From Pogona vitticeps (lineage: Eukaryota > Chordata > Lepidosauria > Squamata > Agamidae), in NCBI RefSeq assembly GCF_051106095.1, contig NC_135786.1:93008501-93072500 (forward strand): a DNA stretch of 64,000 bases, read 5' to 3'. Under the pieces are notes generated by a model, which saw only the letters and a program-made list of their open reading frames with translations, had not been told where the DNA came from and searched no databases. The position numbers were made by a program, and so were the translations under genes. How positions within the stretch are numbered: position 1 is the first letter of the stretch; each line of letters opens with the position of its first letter. Positions 24,895 to 36,814 of the stretch are shown in pieces.

Positions 24895-25878
24895 AGATTT
24901 TTTAAAAATCTGTTTTCCTCTGCAAGAACTGGCAGACTCTGTGCAGTTTAAAAGGTTTTTTTCCAGTGACATTTGCACGGTAAAATAATGGTAACAATCC
25001 TGCACAGTTTGGTGTTTCTTCTGCCCTTTGCAGGGGAACACTGGACAGAAGACAGATACCATCCTCTGCAAAAATGGTAATGGTCCTGTGTAGCTTGGCA
25101 TTTCCTTCAGGAAAAAAAGAAATGTCCATGAAACTTCCAAGAAACCCATGAGACTTCCTGTGAGATTTCTTGAAAAGAGAAGAAAAATCTACACCGAAAT
25201 CGCATTTTGAGAAGAAAAAGTGTGTTTCCACCCTCTTCTGGTGCTGTCCAAGAGTAAAAGGTTCTGAGATCTGCATCTCTATTTTGGAGAACCACAGGAA
25301 AGGCTGTGGTGAAGCTACATGAAGCCCAGGGGCCATCTATCTCCTTAACGCCAAGGGCTTCTCTTCATTGCCATCTTCTATTCTGTACTTGGATCACATT
25401 GCGATATTTCAATGGATTCAAATTTTATTTGTTTTCACTGATGTATTTCAGCAGCTTTTGTTTCAAATGAGAAAAGCAGGCTTAAAATGTAAGAGATAAA
25501 TGAAATAAATCATGCATCTAGGGCTCCCAAGCCCAAGTTTTTTTCTGGAAGGATGAGAGACAGCCAAGGGGATGCCCTCACTTAAAGGCAGATACTTTGC
25601 TTCTTGTTAAAGCAAACCTGCTGCCACTGGGTACAACCCTGCTTGGATACTATCTAGGTCCCTCTACTTATTTTCTGGAGAAGGGGACTTGATAAAGAGA
25701 AATAAAATATTGCAGTGTGAAAAGGGCCATGGCTTGGTGTAGGACGCATAGTTTCAGTGGCCAGCACCACCAGTTTAAAAAAGAAGATGATGATGATCAT
25801 GGAGCAATTGAACAGGATAGCCCTCTGTGGCTAGTATCCTGAAGAACTGTCACACAGACCTGGGCTATCTAACCCAAT
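24895..25878. other. Unique non-coding stretch
   Basis: A loose internal similarity (CCTGCACAGTTTGGTGTTTC and CCTGTGTAGCTTGGCATTTC, near 25000 and 25085) suggests an old local duplication. No gene. Confidence 0.4.
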
Positions 25879-25879
25879 C

Positions 25880-28430
25880 ATTCGTTTAATCGTTTAGTCA
25901 TGTCCAACTCTTCATGACTCCATGGACCAGAGCACGCCAGGCCCTCCTGTCTTCCACTGCCTCCCGGAGTTGGGTCAGATTCCTGTTGGTCGCTTCGATG
26001 ACACTGTCCAGCCATCTCATCCTCTGTCGTCCCTTTCTCCTCTTGCCGTTACACTTTCCTAACATCAAGGTCTTTTCCAAGGAGTCTTCTCTTCTCATGA
26101 GATGGCCAAAGTATTGGAGCCTCAGATTCAGGATCTGTCCTTCCAGTGAGCACTTAGGGTTGATTTCCTTTAGAATGGATAGGTTTGTTCTCCTTGCAGT
26201 CCAGGGGACTCTCAAGAGCCTCCTCCAGCACCACAATTCAAAGGCATCAATTCTTCGGTGGTCAGCTTTCTTCATGGTCCAGCTCTCACTTCCATACATC
26301 ACGACAGGAACAACCATAGTTGACTATTCGGACTTTTGTTGGCAAGGTGATGTCTCTGCTTTTTAAGATGCTGTCAAGGTTTGTCATCGCTTTCCTCCCA
26401 AGAAGCAAGCGTCTTTTAATTTTGTGGCTGCTGTCTCCATCTGCAGTGATCATGGAGCCCAAGAAAATAAAATCTGTCACTGCCTCCTTATCTTCCCCTT
26501 CAATTTCCCAGGAGGTGATGAGAGCAGTGGCATTGATCTTAGTGTTTTTGATGTTGAGTTTCAGGCGGTTTTTCCCCGCACTCCCCTCTTTCACGTTTAT
26601 TACAAGGTTCCTTAATTCCTCCTCACTTTCTGCTATCAGAGTGGTATCATCTGCATATTGGAGGTTGTTGATATTTCTTCCGGCAATCTTAATTCCGGCT
26701 TGGGATTCATCCAGTTCAGCCTTCTGCGTGATGTATTCTGCATATAAGTTAAATAAGCCGGGGGACAATATGCAGCTTGTCGTACTCCTTTCCCAATTTT
26801 GAACCAATCAGTTGTTCCATATCCTGTTCTAAGTGTTGCTTCCTGTCCCACATATAGGTTTCTCAGGAGATAGACAAGGTGGTGTGGCACTCCCATTTCT
26901 TTAAGGACTTGCCATAATTTGCTGTGGTCCACACAGTCAAAGGCTTTTGCATAGTCAATGAAGCAGAAGTAGATATTTTTCTGGAACTCTCTGGCTTTCT
27001 CCATAATCCAGTGAATGTTAGCAATTTGGTCTCTAGTTCCTCTGTCTCTTCAGAATCCAGCTTTTACTTCTGGGAGTTCTCGGTCCACATACTGCTGAAG
27101 CCTACCTTGGAGGATTTTGAGCATAACCTTGCTAGCGTGTGAAATGAGTGCAATTTTACGGTAGTTGGAGCATTCTTTGGCACTGCCCTTCTTGGGGACT
27201 GGGATATAGACTAATCTTTTCCAATCCTCTGGCCACTGCTGAGTTTTCCAAACTTGCTGGCATATTGAGTGTAGCACCTTAACAGCATCATCTTTTAAGA
27301 TTTTAAATAGTTCAACTGGAATGCCATCACCTCCACTGGCCTTGTTAGCCAATCTTTCTAAGGCCCACTTGACTTAACTCTCCAGGATGTCTGGCTCAAG
27401 GTCAGCAACTACATTGTCTGGGTTGTCCGGGATAGCCACATCTTTCTGATATAATTCCTCTGTGTATTCTGGCCACCTCTTCTTGATGTCTTCTGCTTCT
27501 TTTAGGTCCCTCCTGTTTTTGTCCTTTATCATGTCCATCTTTGCACAAAATGTTCCTCTAATATCTCCAATTTTCCTGAACAGATCTCTAGTTTTTCCTT
27601 TTCTGTTATTTTCCTCTATTTCTTTGCATTGTTCAGGTAAGAAGGCCCTCTTGTCGCTCCTTGCAATTCTTTGGAAGTCTGCATTCAATTTTCTGTAACT
27701 TTCCTTATCTCCCTTGCATTTTGTTTCCCTTCTCCTCTCTGCTATTTCTAAGGCCTCGTTGGACAACTACTTTGCTTTCTTGCATTTCCTTTTCTTTGGG
27801 ATGGTTTTTGTTGCTGCCTCCTGTACAATGTTACAAGCCTCTATCCAAAGTTCTTCAGGCACTCTGTCCACCAAATTGAGTTCCTTAAATCTGTTCTTTA
27901 CTTCTACTGTGTATTCATAAGGGATTTGGTTTAGATTATACCTGACTAGCCCAGTGGTTTTTCCTACTTTCTCCAGTTTAAGCTTGAATTTTGCTATGAG
28001 AAGCTGATGATCAGAGCCACAATCAGCTCCAGGTCCTGTTTTTGCTGACTGTATAGAGCTTCTCCATTTTTGGCTGCAGAGAATATAATCAATCTGACTT
28101 CGGTATTGCCCATCTGGTGATTTCCATGTGTAGAGTCGCCTCTTCTGTTGTTGGAAAAGGGTGTTTGTGATGACCGGCTTGTTCTCTTGAGAAAACTCTA
28201 TTAGCTTTTGCCCTGCTTCATTTTGAACTCCAAGGGCAAACTTTCCTGTTGTTCCTTCTATCTCTTGACTCCTGACTTTAGCATTCCAATCCCCTAGAAT
28301 GAGAAGAACATCTTTCTTTGGTGTCAGTTCTAGAAGGCGTTGTAAATCTTCATAAAATTTTTCAATTTCAGTCTCCTCAGCAATGGTGGTTGGTGCATAA
28401 ACCTGGATTATGTGATGTTGAAAGGTCTAG
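25880..28430 (-). mobile_element. BovB (RTE) LINE, 5'-truncated
   Basis: A non-LTR retrotransposon of the RTE clade, BovB family. From its 5' side (right) it encodes the endonuclease with IQVYAPTT, GDWNAKV (28277-28294), QIDYILCSQKW (near 28090) and GSDHQLLIAKF (near 28010). A linker follows, then the reverse transcriptase with PEDWKRLVYIPVPKKG, FIDYAKAFDCVDH (motif A, 26924-26966), GVRQ (motif B) and YADDTTLIAES (motif C, near 26650). The C-terminal MYGSESWTMKKADHRRID and LRLQYFGHLMRREDSLEK come last. The 3' end near 25880 has GTTTAGTCATGTCCAACTCT on the plus strand. Three in-frame stops (about 27768, 27375, 27051) and two frame changes (about 26790 and 26318) make it inactive. The 5' untranslated region and the first part of the endonuclease are missing. 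Confidence 0.95.
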
Positions 28431-28744
28431 CTCAATAGAGCCTATGATAATATTTGCATTTCATAAGCCTGCAGGGTGATGGAATCAGACCTTGAGAAAT
28501 TTGCTCTTTCAGATTACAACTCCGAGAAAAAAGAGCATATGTTACAAGAAAAGCAGTCAAAGCGGGGGGGGGGCACATGTTTGAAATTGTATAAAACAAA
28601 ACATATATCCTGTTTGAACAAATTATCATGCACCAGATAAGATAGTTAACTTTTTTAGATGCTACTCTGCTACTTTGAAAGCAGGTGTGCTACAGTCTGC
28701 ATTAGGATTACTGAGACCAGATCATAATTAGTGTGCCTAATTTG

Positions 28745-28862
28745 GAGCTGCATGAGTCACAAGGCAGTTAATTTTGTCAGTAAGTTCGTAAAAGTTTGTG
28801 AATAGTGACAAACCACGAACCATCACGAATCACCATTTTCCTAGTTCGTGCCCATCTCTAGT
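28745..28862. repeat. Probable DNA-transposon fragment
   Basis: GTTCGTAAAAGTTTGTGAAT, then CACGAACCATCACGAATCAC and AGTTCGTGCCCATCTCTAG resemble a lizard MITE built of TTCGTG words with a GGGATGGGCACGAAC end. The other end was not found. Confidence 0.45.
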
Positions 28863-28965
28863 AAGAATTCAATCCAAAATGGAGGAGCTAAGCCACAATA
28901 AAGTACCAAAAAGAGCATTTTAAGTTACATTCTAAAGATGCAGTAGCTTATCGCCTAAAAGCTGG

Positions 28966-29192
28966 CTGGATTACTCAGTGGTTTAGGTAACCTGGTTGCA
29001 GAGCCAGAGGTTGGGAGTTTAATTCCCCATTGCCTCCATTGAATAGAGCTACTCTGTGTGGCCTTCGGCAAGCTCCACAGTCCAAAGATGCTCTCAGAAG
29101 AAAGGAATAGTAAACCACTTCCTAGTACTCTCTACCTGGAAAACCTTGAAAAGGATCACCATAAGTCAGAATTGAATTGATGGCACATGATC
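28966..29192 (+). mobile_element. tRNA-headed SINE with RTE-like tail
   Basis: The head is CTGGCTGGATTACTCAGTGG, then GTTGCAGAGCCAGAGGTTGG with B-box-like GGGAGTTTAATTCCC. The body has TGGCCTTCGGCAAGCTCCAC. The tail reads CACTTCCTAGTACTCTCTAC, then GGATCACCATAAGTCAGAAT and TTGATGGCACATGA. The tail matches the 3' end of the RTE-like LINE at 1030-1615. Confidence 0.8.
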
Positions 29193-29199
29193 ATTATTA

Positions 29200-30015
29200 T
29201 CATAGTCTACAAGACACACTTAAAAACAAAATACCAAGGATACATTTCTTAAAATATTAAATTTGTTAAGCATAAAAATCTATTTAAAAAAAACTTTCTT
29301 AGTCTAAGCATTAAAAATGCACATAAAAATAATTCATTTTCTAAATGCTCACCTAGCCATATGCCAGTTAAAAATCTATAGAGAAAAATCCATGGTATTT
29401 GTTATGGCTGTTTTCTAGAAACGAATCTTTCTGCTGCACTGCCACATGATTGTTGTTAATATCTAGTGAGTGTGACATAGCATGGAGCCTTGAATGCCTC
29501 GAGTGTGTGTGTCTCCTATCTCCCGCCACTAATAATCCTTAAGTTGTTTTCATTTTCCTCCAATCTGCAAACAACCTTGTTTTCAGAATTTGCAAATTCT
29601 AAGGTCCTGAAGGTCCAGCAAAACATTTGCCACAGTCTTTATGGTTCCAGGGACCTGTAAGTTAAAATCTGGCTAGCTGCCATTATTATTTTTACTTCAT
29701 TGTTATAACTATCAATGTTTGCAGGATCTAGAGTAATAGCAGTCTATAAGTCCCCTAGACCAACAAACTCTAATTGCATTAAGAGTCTAGGACATTAAAC
29801 CATTACAAGATTAGATTTTCATATTACAACAGAAACAATTATTACATCATATTTTCAATTCAGGCTTTGCTTACTTCCATGCCAAACTGGCAGGAATGAA
29901 TGAAATTCTGCAAAACAGAGTTATTATACAATGACCTTGTTCTCAGGCATGCAGGAAAGCAGCCAATTGTTTTGAAATGACCAAGATAAACTATCATTCC
30001 ACACTGTACTTTTAA
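29200..30015. other. Unique AT-rich non-coding stretch
   Basis: No exon or repeat recognised. Confidence 0.35.
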
Positions 30016-30079
30016 ACAAACTTTCATTTGGTTGTTCTGGGTTTTTCGGGCTCTTTGGCCGTGTTCTGAAGGTTGTTCT

Positions 30080-30122
30080 TCCTAACGTTTCGCCAGTCTC
30101 TGTGGCCGGCATCTTCAGAGGA
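30080..30122 (-). ncRNA. Hammerhead-like motif, left arm
   Basis: Minus strand: stem I TCCT, CTGAAGA, stem II GCCGG with loop and CTGGC, GAAA, the self-complementary ACGT as minimal stem III, then T and AGGA closing stem I. All core positions of the hammerhead consensus are kept. The ACGT stem III could pair between two molecules. Confidence 0.68.
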
Positions 30123-30131
30123 CAGCAACCT

Positions 30132-30174
30132 GTCCTCTGAAGATGCCGGCCACAGAGACTGGTGAAACGTTAGG
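30132..30174 (+). ncRNA. Hammerhead-like motif, right arm
   Basis: Plus-strand counterpart of the left-arm motif: CTGAAGA at 30137-30143 and GAAAC at 30164-30168. Stem II closes with CTGGT, so one pair is G-U. In a read-through transcript this motif and the left one are sense and antisense and would form a long hairpin. Confidence 0.65.
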
Positions 30175-30686
30175 AAGAACAACCTTCAGAACATGGCCAA
30201 AGAGCCTGAAAAACACACAACAACCATTAGATCCCGGCCGTGAAAGCCTTCGCGAATAAACTTTCATTTTCTGGGCAACTTTTTTCTGCATTTCCCCCTC
30301 CCCATCATTGTTAGCACCTTATGCACCCAAAATTTCAAATAGTGACATGTCTATTTCTCTTCATTTTCTTTCTTTCTTTAGAGATGTATTTTTTAAAAAC
30401 AACAATTCCATCCATCTATTTTAGGCATCTTGAACCTTACTTTGTACACCAAGGTCTCTTTTCACCATACAATGAAACAATAAAAATGTTAATTTATCTC
30501 ATGGCAGGAGAAAAATTGCTAAGGTGCTTTTCTAGAAATCCAAATGTTTGCAGACATTGTATAGTATGCTCATGGATGGACTGACATTTTAAAAGTATTA
30601 GAAGCAGTATATCTAAAAGATAAACATGCTACTTCAGGGAGTGGGGATGAGAGATGTGTTAACAATTACTAAGGGCAGACATATTG

Positions 30687-30838
30687 ACTGAAATCGTGTT
30701 GCTTAGTACAATAAGTTGCACTAGAATAGGCTCACTGAATCAGTGGGGATTTGGGGAATCAGGTCTTCTGTAAGTTCTATTGATTCAAATGGGCTTACTC
30801 TAGTCCTGACTTACTATGCCAAGCAATGGGATTTCAGT
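30687..30838. mobile_element. Palindromic MITE, single copy (152 bp)
   Basis: The left end ACTGAAATCGTGTTGCTTAG and the right end, read inward, ACTGAAATCCCATTGCTTGG form terminal repeats of about 60 bp with a short centre. The interior word TCAAATGGGCTTACTCTAGT links it to the amplified array at 21467-22060. The target duplication is unclear. Confidence 0.75.
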
Positions 30839-30839
30839 T

Positions 30840-32360
30840 AGTGTCTTTTTAGCAGGCAATATCTGGATCCAGAAGAGGAAGGAGCAACGATATTTCAAAA
30901 GCAGAATGCAATATTTCCTAAGGTTCTTATGTTTCTTATTTAAAAGAGAAGCAAATCATGCCTCCAAGACTTAATTCGTTCTGTTTTTAGATAGCTGTGG
31001 TCCTAAAACAACATACCAGCAAATAATTCCATACATACACATTGCTTACTGCTACCATAGCTGTAGGTCCAGTCAAAGGCTTTTGCTGCCTGAATCAGAG
31101 CAACAAATGGTGATCATTGACCCAAGTTGTTTTGACATATGAAGCCTCCTTAACTGATGAAAATACAACAATGACTGAAAATATTTCGCTTTTCTATTAT
31201 AAGGAGAATGAGTAACAGTAAAAGTTGCTTGATCCAGCTGTTACTTACTATGCCCTTATTATTATTAGAAACAAAATATAACATACACCTAAACACTGAT
31301 TAAATTCTGAGATCACATTATAACTTATAAAGTTCATACATCCGACACAACACAATATTTAGCAAAAAACAATTATACTGGTTGCCACAGAAATATAATG
31401 GAAATGTAGAGCTAAATCTGGAGCTGGCTTTGTTGCAGAGTTTTGAATTTTGGTTAAATGCATTGAACTGAACAACAGAAATGCAGGGATTCACACAGCA
31501 GAATAGCTTCAAGTTCCCTAGATTAGTCTACCCCTTTTTTCTCATTAACTGGCACTTACAGTCTCCATAACTCACTCTGAGACATTAGTAAGAGAAAGAA
31601 TAAAAGGTGTAATTAGAGATCAAATTGCTTACAGATCAAATAGCAAACTGACAAACATGACTGGTTTCACAACAGGCCTCAACAAACGCATTGAGTTCAA
31701 CAGATTCAGGATAGGGAAAAAGACAGAGAGCAGAGAGGCAGGGTTCTCTTTAAATTCAGAGGCAGAAGGGAACTATTGGTTAGAATGGATAGAGTGGCAG
31801 TGGCCTCAGCCCAGAAATGTCCTTCACTGCCAAACCTACTAAAGGCAGCATGCAAGTCTGCAAAAAATAAATAAAATAAAAATAAAACAATCAACAGAAC
31901 TTGCTTCCCTTATTTCTCAATGCAGCCTCAAAGCCATGGGTGTCTGAGGGGGTGTATCCTAAACTTGGTATTTCTTTAAATATGGATAGGTAAAAACTAC
32001 AGTCAGGTCAATGATCCATAACCATTTTTAACAGACTTTGCTTCCAGCCCAGAGTTACTTCCATGGACATCTTTTCTCCAGGGTACAATAAAATAAAATA
32101 AAATAAACTGTGGAAGTTTTCCTGTCCTCTGAAGCCAAATTTTGGGCATGTGGCCAGGCTGCAGGGAAAGGAGATTCCTCCCTTTCCAGTTATGGCAGAA
32201 TCTATCATCCAACCATTCATGTCCAGTAATAAAAATCCATACCCAATCATATGAATATCAGTTTTCATTCATTCCAAACATTTTGGAACACACTGCTTAT
32301 TCTATATTGTTTCATACACCATTTCTAATGTCAAAAGTATTAAATATTAGACTTTGCAAC

Positions 32361-32427
<67 letters not shown>

Positions 32428-33400
32428 TATACATGGCTGGATAAAAAGCTATAAAATTAAAAACTCTCTTCTCCCAAAAGTAAACCAGCAAATGTTCAGT
32501 CAGCTTCTCTGAATGCATCAGATCTCATAAAATCAGCCCCACACACTCCTGACACGAGTAGTAATTACAATAGCTTGTTTTTTTTTTTTAAAAAAATTGG
32601 GCCTATACATGAATACTTATTGGCAATTATTTCTAAATTCTTCAAACTCAAGATAGCATAATTTGATTCACACACAATTCTCTTGTAAATGTGGTTCATG
32701 TTGGGCTTTATATGCAGCTTAAAACTGTTAATTGCCATTTGGAGTCTGGCAGTAGAATACAGTTCGCGCAATATGTCGCACTGAGAAATGTCTCTGAGAA
32801 ATGCTTTTCTTAGTCTAATCAACTGTGAATAATGTAGATCCTGGAGTCTCTCTTTTCAGACAAAGTGGATATGACTTCCTCTTTCCAAACCCTATAAAGT
32901 ATAATCACATTGTTATTAGTCTAATTAAAGAAACCTTCAATGTATTTTTGTCAAAAGGTGGTTTTGTTTATAATGTTGGCTTTAACCTGCAGTTTTTTAG
33001 GTACTGCTCAATAAAAATGCAAGGGTATTAAGCAATCAGGGGCCGTCCCATGCTTCTTTGGGAGACAAGGTGAGGGACCATCGGGTGGAGTGGACGTTCT
33101 CCTTGAGCAGCAAAGATGGAGGTCTACTTGCTGAGGTAGGTTGAAAGGAGTGGTGGAAAACTGGCCTCTTTGTCCAGTTCTGCCTGTTTTGTTTTTCTTG
33201 CATGGTAATGACAAAAGGAAGAACATGATAACAATGGCCACAATCCAATCGTTAGTCATAATTAGGAATGGGCTTTTCATGTTTTAACAAAAAACTAAAA
33301 AAACAGAAGAGACTCTTGTTTTTAATTTTTGTGTTCTTTCGTCAAATAACAAAACAGAACCTCTGCAACACAAATACTTTATATTAATGACAGAGAGGTT
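30840..33400. other. Unique non-coding stretch
   Basis: Apart from the AC tract at 32363 and an AATAA-rich patch at 32088-32107, nothing is recognised. No exon supported. Confidence 0.4.
32363..32427. repeat. (AC)n microsatellite
   Basis: About 32 AC units without interruption. Confidence 0.97.
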
Positions 33401-33401
33401 T

Positions 33402-33624
33402 CAAGAAGCAGGTGTCTTTTAATTTCATGGCTGCTGTCACCATCTGCAGTGATCATGGAGCCCAATGATCATCTTCCCCTTCTAGTTGCCAGGAGGTGAT
33501 GGGAACAGTGGCCATGATCTTAGGGTTTTTTTATGTTGAGCTTCAGACCATTATTTGTGCTCTTCTCTTTCACCCTCATTAAGAGGTTCTTTAATTCCTC
33601 CTCACTTTCTGCCATCAGAGTGGT
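33402..33624 (-). mobile_element. BovB fragment, reverse-transcriptase end
   Basis: Matches 26400-26650 of the longer BovB copy (for example CATCTGCAGTGATCATGGAG and TTAATTCCTCCTCACTTTCT on the plus strand), with small deletions. Both ends are truncated. It stops near the YADD motif. Confidence 0.88.
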
Positions 33625-33639
33625 TTACTGCTGATTAAA

Positions 33640-35510
33640 TTGGTTGGTGAGTAAATGAGGTATTTTCTGCTCTGTGTGTAGGACTGGTGGAGGGGGAATA
33701 CCTTGGTTGGAGGGCATTTTGTGTGGCTTCTGGTGGTGGAAGTGGTGACCCCTCCTGCTCTGCCCCCACCTTTTGCTTCTTCAAGGGAGGAACCAGAAGG
33801 TAGCTTCAGCACGGCTGTGCTTCAGGGAAACCAGACCTCCCTGGGGCTGGGCAAGCCAACGTTTGTGGTGTTGATGCAAGAGGCTGTAGAGGACTGTGGG
33901 AAATTCTGCGAATTTTAGTCCAAACACACATTTTCACAGCTGTACAAAGGATGAAGATGATGATGCTAGGTGGGGAGTGGATAACAGAAAGGAAAGGAAA
34001 GCTGACTGCCATAAAATAGTTTTCGTATATCTATGTTATCCTAACAGTTCCAAGAATGTGGGCAAAATACAGAAATATTTTCTGCTTGCTTCTCGTTCAG
34101 TTAAAATGCTACTTTCTGTTTCATAGCTGAGTCCAAGAAATGTTCTCTCCAGCATTTTAGAAAGGGGACATCCAGCTCCAAGTTCCTCAGCTAAATTAGA
34201 GGGCATGGAAGTTGCTCTACATGATTGTCAATGGTGTAAATTTGGTATATGTCAATTTTGTGCAAAACTGTATCCTTTATTACAGTGGCACATTTCCTTG
34301 TTGGTAATGCAAAAGTGGTTGCTTTAGAGAAAGTTATGGAGAGATCCTACAAGTAACAGAGATTGCTGGCAGCTGAGCCATCTGTATGAATAACAGCAAA
34401 GGGCTCAGACTCAAAGGGTTTGACTTTGTACTATTGCTCCTACGATCCCACAGGCAGTCATGCTTTCCCCATCTCCGGAGAAGGACGGCTAGCAGAAAGG
34501 GATTTCTGATGCTCAGCGGTGTGAGGGACACAGAGGCTGCACAGACTGAAGCTGTGGAAACTTAGTAGGCCCTGTCAGTGAATAATAAGGGAGGAATTAT
34601 CAGATGTGGCTGCAGGTGGGCTGTTTGAAGAAGGGTTGAGGCCGCAAGGCATACACATGAGCTGGGATGTTGTGGGCAAAAGCCTTTAATCAACAGCTCT
34701 TCATCTCAGCTTTGGATACTTAATGTGACACACCAAGGGGAGCAAGTCCCTCAGATTGTTAGTTTTTTAAAAAATAGGAATAATTTGCAAACGAGATGAG
34801 AATATATTTAAAGTGAACTAGAACAAGAAAACAAGATGGTCGTCCCACTGCAAATAGCTAGGCTTATCTGCTTTACTTTGGATTGAGGTTGCTCTTGAAA
34901 TGTATTTGCTTCCTGGTCTGTATCTCTGAAGTGTGTCCAAAATCCAGATGAATGATACAGCACACTGGTTGTGTACAATTGAATTTCCTCAGACCGATGT
35001 ACAGTATGTAGCTGAAGGGCTGAAATACAAATTCACATCCAGACTGGGGTCATACTATTTCACATTGCCATGTTTCAGTGCCCTCTCCTTTCAAAATCTT
35101 CTAAGAAGGATAACCTCCAATATGACAATCAGGTTCTTCCCTAGAACTTGCCCTGATACACCTGCTTCCACAAATAGCAAGGATGTGTGTGTGCACACGC
35201 TTCATGTAAGGAATGGAAAGAGGACTATGCGTGGGGTTACAATCCTGTCTCCAGCACGGCTTCTTTTACAGCTTCTTGACCTTGTGGGAGAGCAGACTGG
35301 GGATTATTAAAGTTCAGCTTTGTAAAGGGTATTAAGACTTTTGTGCAGGAGGAGAGCACATGATATATGTTTATGTTTATCAGTAAATCACCATACAAAA
35401 CAGTTATTTCACACCATTTTAAACAACAACTACTACAACAAAGCATGGGAGGGGGGCATTTGGTTTCCTATTATGTCCTGTCACAATATTCTGGTGGGTG
35501 TGTTCTGTTC
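33640..35510. other. Unique non-coding stretch
   Basis: No exon or repeat recognised. Frames of 68-125 codons have no domain. Confidence 0.4.
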
Positions 35511-35519
35511 CAGACTCTC

Positions 35520-35961
35520 ATGATCTTCTTATAGCCTAGGCCATCTTTATGTAGAGCAACAATTCATTTTTTTCAGATCCTCAGATAGTTCATTATCATG
35601 AGGTGCCATGTGGAACTTCCAGTGACCAGTCTGAGAGAGTGAGAGCGATAACACCTGCTCCCACTTCACACCTGAGACTTGTGACACTAATGGGTCTCAT
35701 GACACCAAGGAGGTAAAACGGCTACTTGGGCCCAATTTGGACATTGTCACTTAGGGGTGTACTCACTTTTGTTGCCAGCGGTTTAGACATTAATGGCTGT
35801 GTGTTGTGTTATTTTGAGGGGGCAGCACATTTACACTGTTATACAAGCTGTATACTCACTGCTTTACCTTGTAGCCAAGTGTCATTTCTTCAGTGTTGTC
35901 ACATGAAAAGATATACTATTTATGAAATGTGAGGGGGTGTACTCACTTCTGTGACATACTG
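35520..35961. mobile_element. Tc1-like transposon, 3' terminal part
   Basis: Begins near TCTTCTTATAGCCTAGGCC, passes GAGGTGCCATGTGGAACTTC and GAGAGAGTGAGAGCGATAAC, then GGGGTGTACTCACTTTTGTT and CAGCGGTTTAGACATTAATG. It ends with GGGGGTGTACTCACTTCTGT and GACATACTG followed by TA. GTACTCACTT occurs twice, at about 35758 and 35939, as in Tc1 elements with inner repeat copies. This string is the 3' non-coding part of a Tc1 family common in fishes. No complete transposase is present and the left end is missing. Confidence 0.8.
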
Positions 35962-35999
35962 TATGTATCTAGTATCATAATTCCAGTCTACCTGGTTAT

Positions 36000-36800
36000 C
36001 TCCTCTCATCTTACCTTCTGCATACTATGGCTGAATCCTGATGGCTCCAGCTTAATCTGAGTATAGGTGTGCGTCTCCTAGACAAGCCTATAGGGATACA
36101 GATTCAAGTTATAAGAGTTTCTGTAGTTCCTTCAAAAGCTGTTGCCAGTATCTGTCCTGGGAAGAGAAAGACTATCCATTCAAACCCAGTGCAAGTGTGT
36201 ACTGCTGCTCTTACATTTTTAAGTAAAACATTTGGTAATGTCTGGTCATCTACAACGTTTAATGAATTATTCTGAGGTTGCAAATACTGTATTTAGGCTG
36301 CAGAAAGCATATAATGGGACACTATTCTATTCAGCGTGATGGCTAAGCAAAGAGAAAAAGGGAGATCCAAACAACAGGGGATGCCATGCCAGAAATACAA
36401 GGAAAGAAGAGTGGGGAGAGAGAATCCACATTATTACTAAAAAATTGGCTTGCAACCATTCATGTAGATAATTTATGGGAATACACACACAGAAACACGA
36501 CCTTCCCCATTCTTGGTGAGATGCTTACAAAAATGGCAGGATCATCTATGGAAGGATGATAAGAGAAGTGGATGGTAGCGAAGCATGGCTGAAAAAGAGT
36601 CATGCTCAGTTAGGAGTCTCTGACCTAATCTCCCACTGCTAATCTTTTTGCGAGACATGAAAGCAATGGCCAGGTTTCAAAACATTTGCACCTCTGCACC
36701 ATGGTGCATAGCATCCAGAGTAACTCAAGTTATTTTGATATATAAAATGGAATATCTCATATGTTCCCCTTCTTCATCTATGATGGTAAAAATGCAACCA
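36000..36800. other. Unique non-coding stretch
   Basis: Nothing recognised. Confidence 0.35.
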
Positions 36801-36814
36801 TAGTGAATTAGCTA

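Larger units (their letters stand above)
30030..30257. mobile_element. Palindromic Penelope terminal-repeat insertion
   Basis: Two copies of the Penelope 3' terminal sequence lie head to head. The left arm is 30030-30124 (minus), the right arm 30131-30257 (plus), and the spacer is GCAACC. Over about 95 bases the arms differ at only a few positions, mostly C/T changes at CpG sites. The right arm runs on to the family end GATCCCGGCCGTGAAAGCC. A 12-bp direct repeat, AAACTTTCATTT, flanks the whole unit at 30018-30029 and 30258-30269, so it was inserted as one piece. No protein part is present. The sequence agrees with the 3' part of the copy at 17901-18838. Confidence 0.9.

Noticed and set aside
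25898-27766. Series of minus-strand frames as a host reverse-transcriptase gene
   Set aside because: All belong to one BovB LINE with shared order of motifs and a BovB 3' end.
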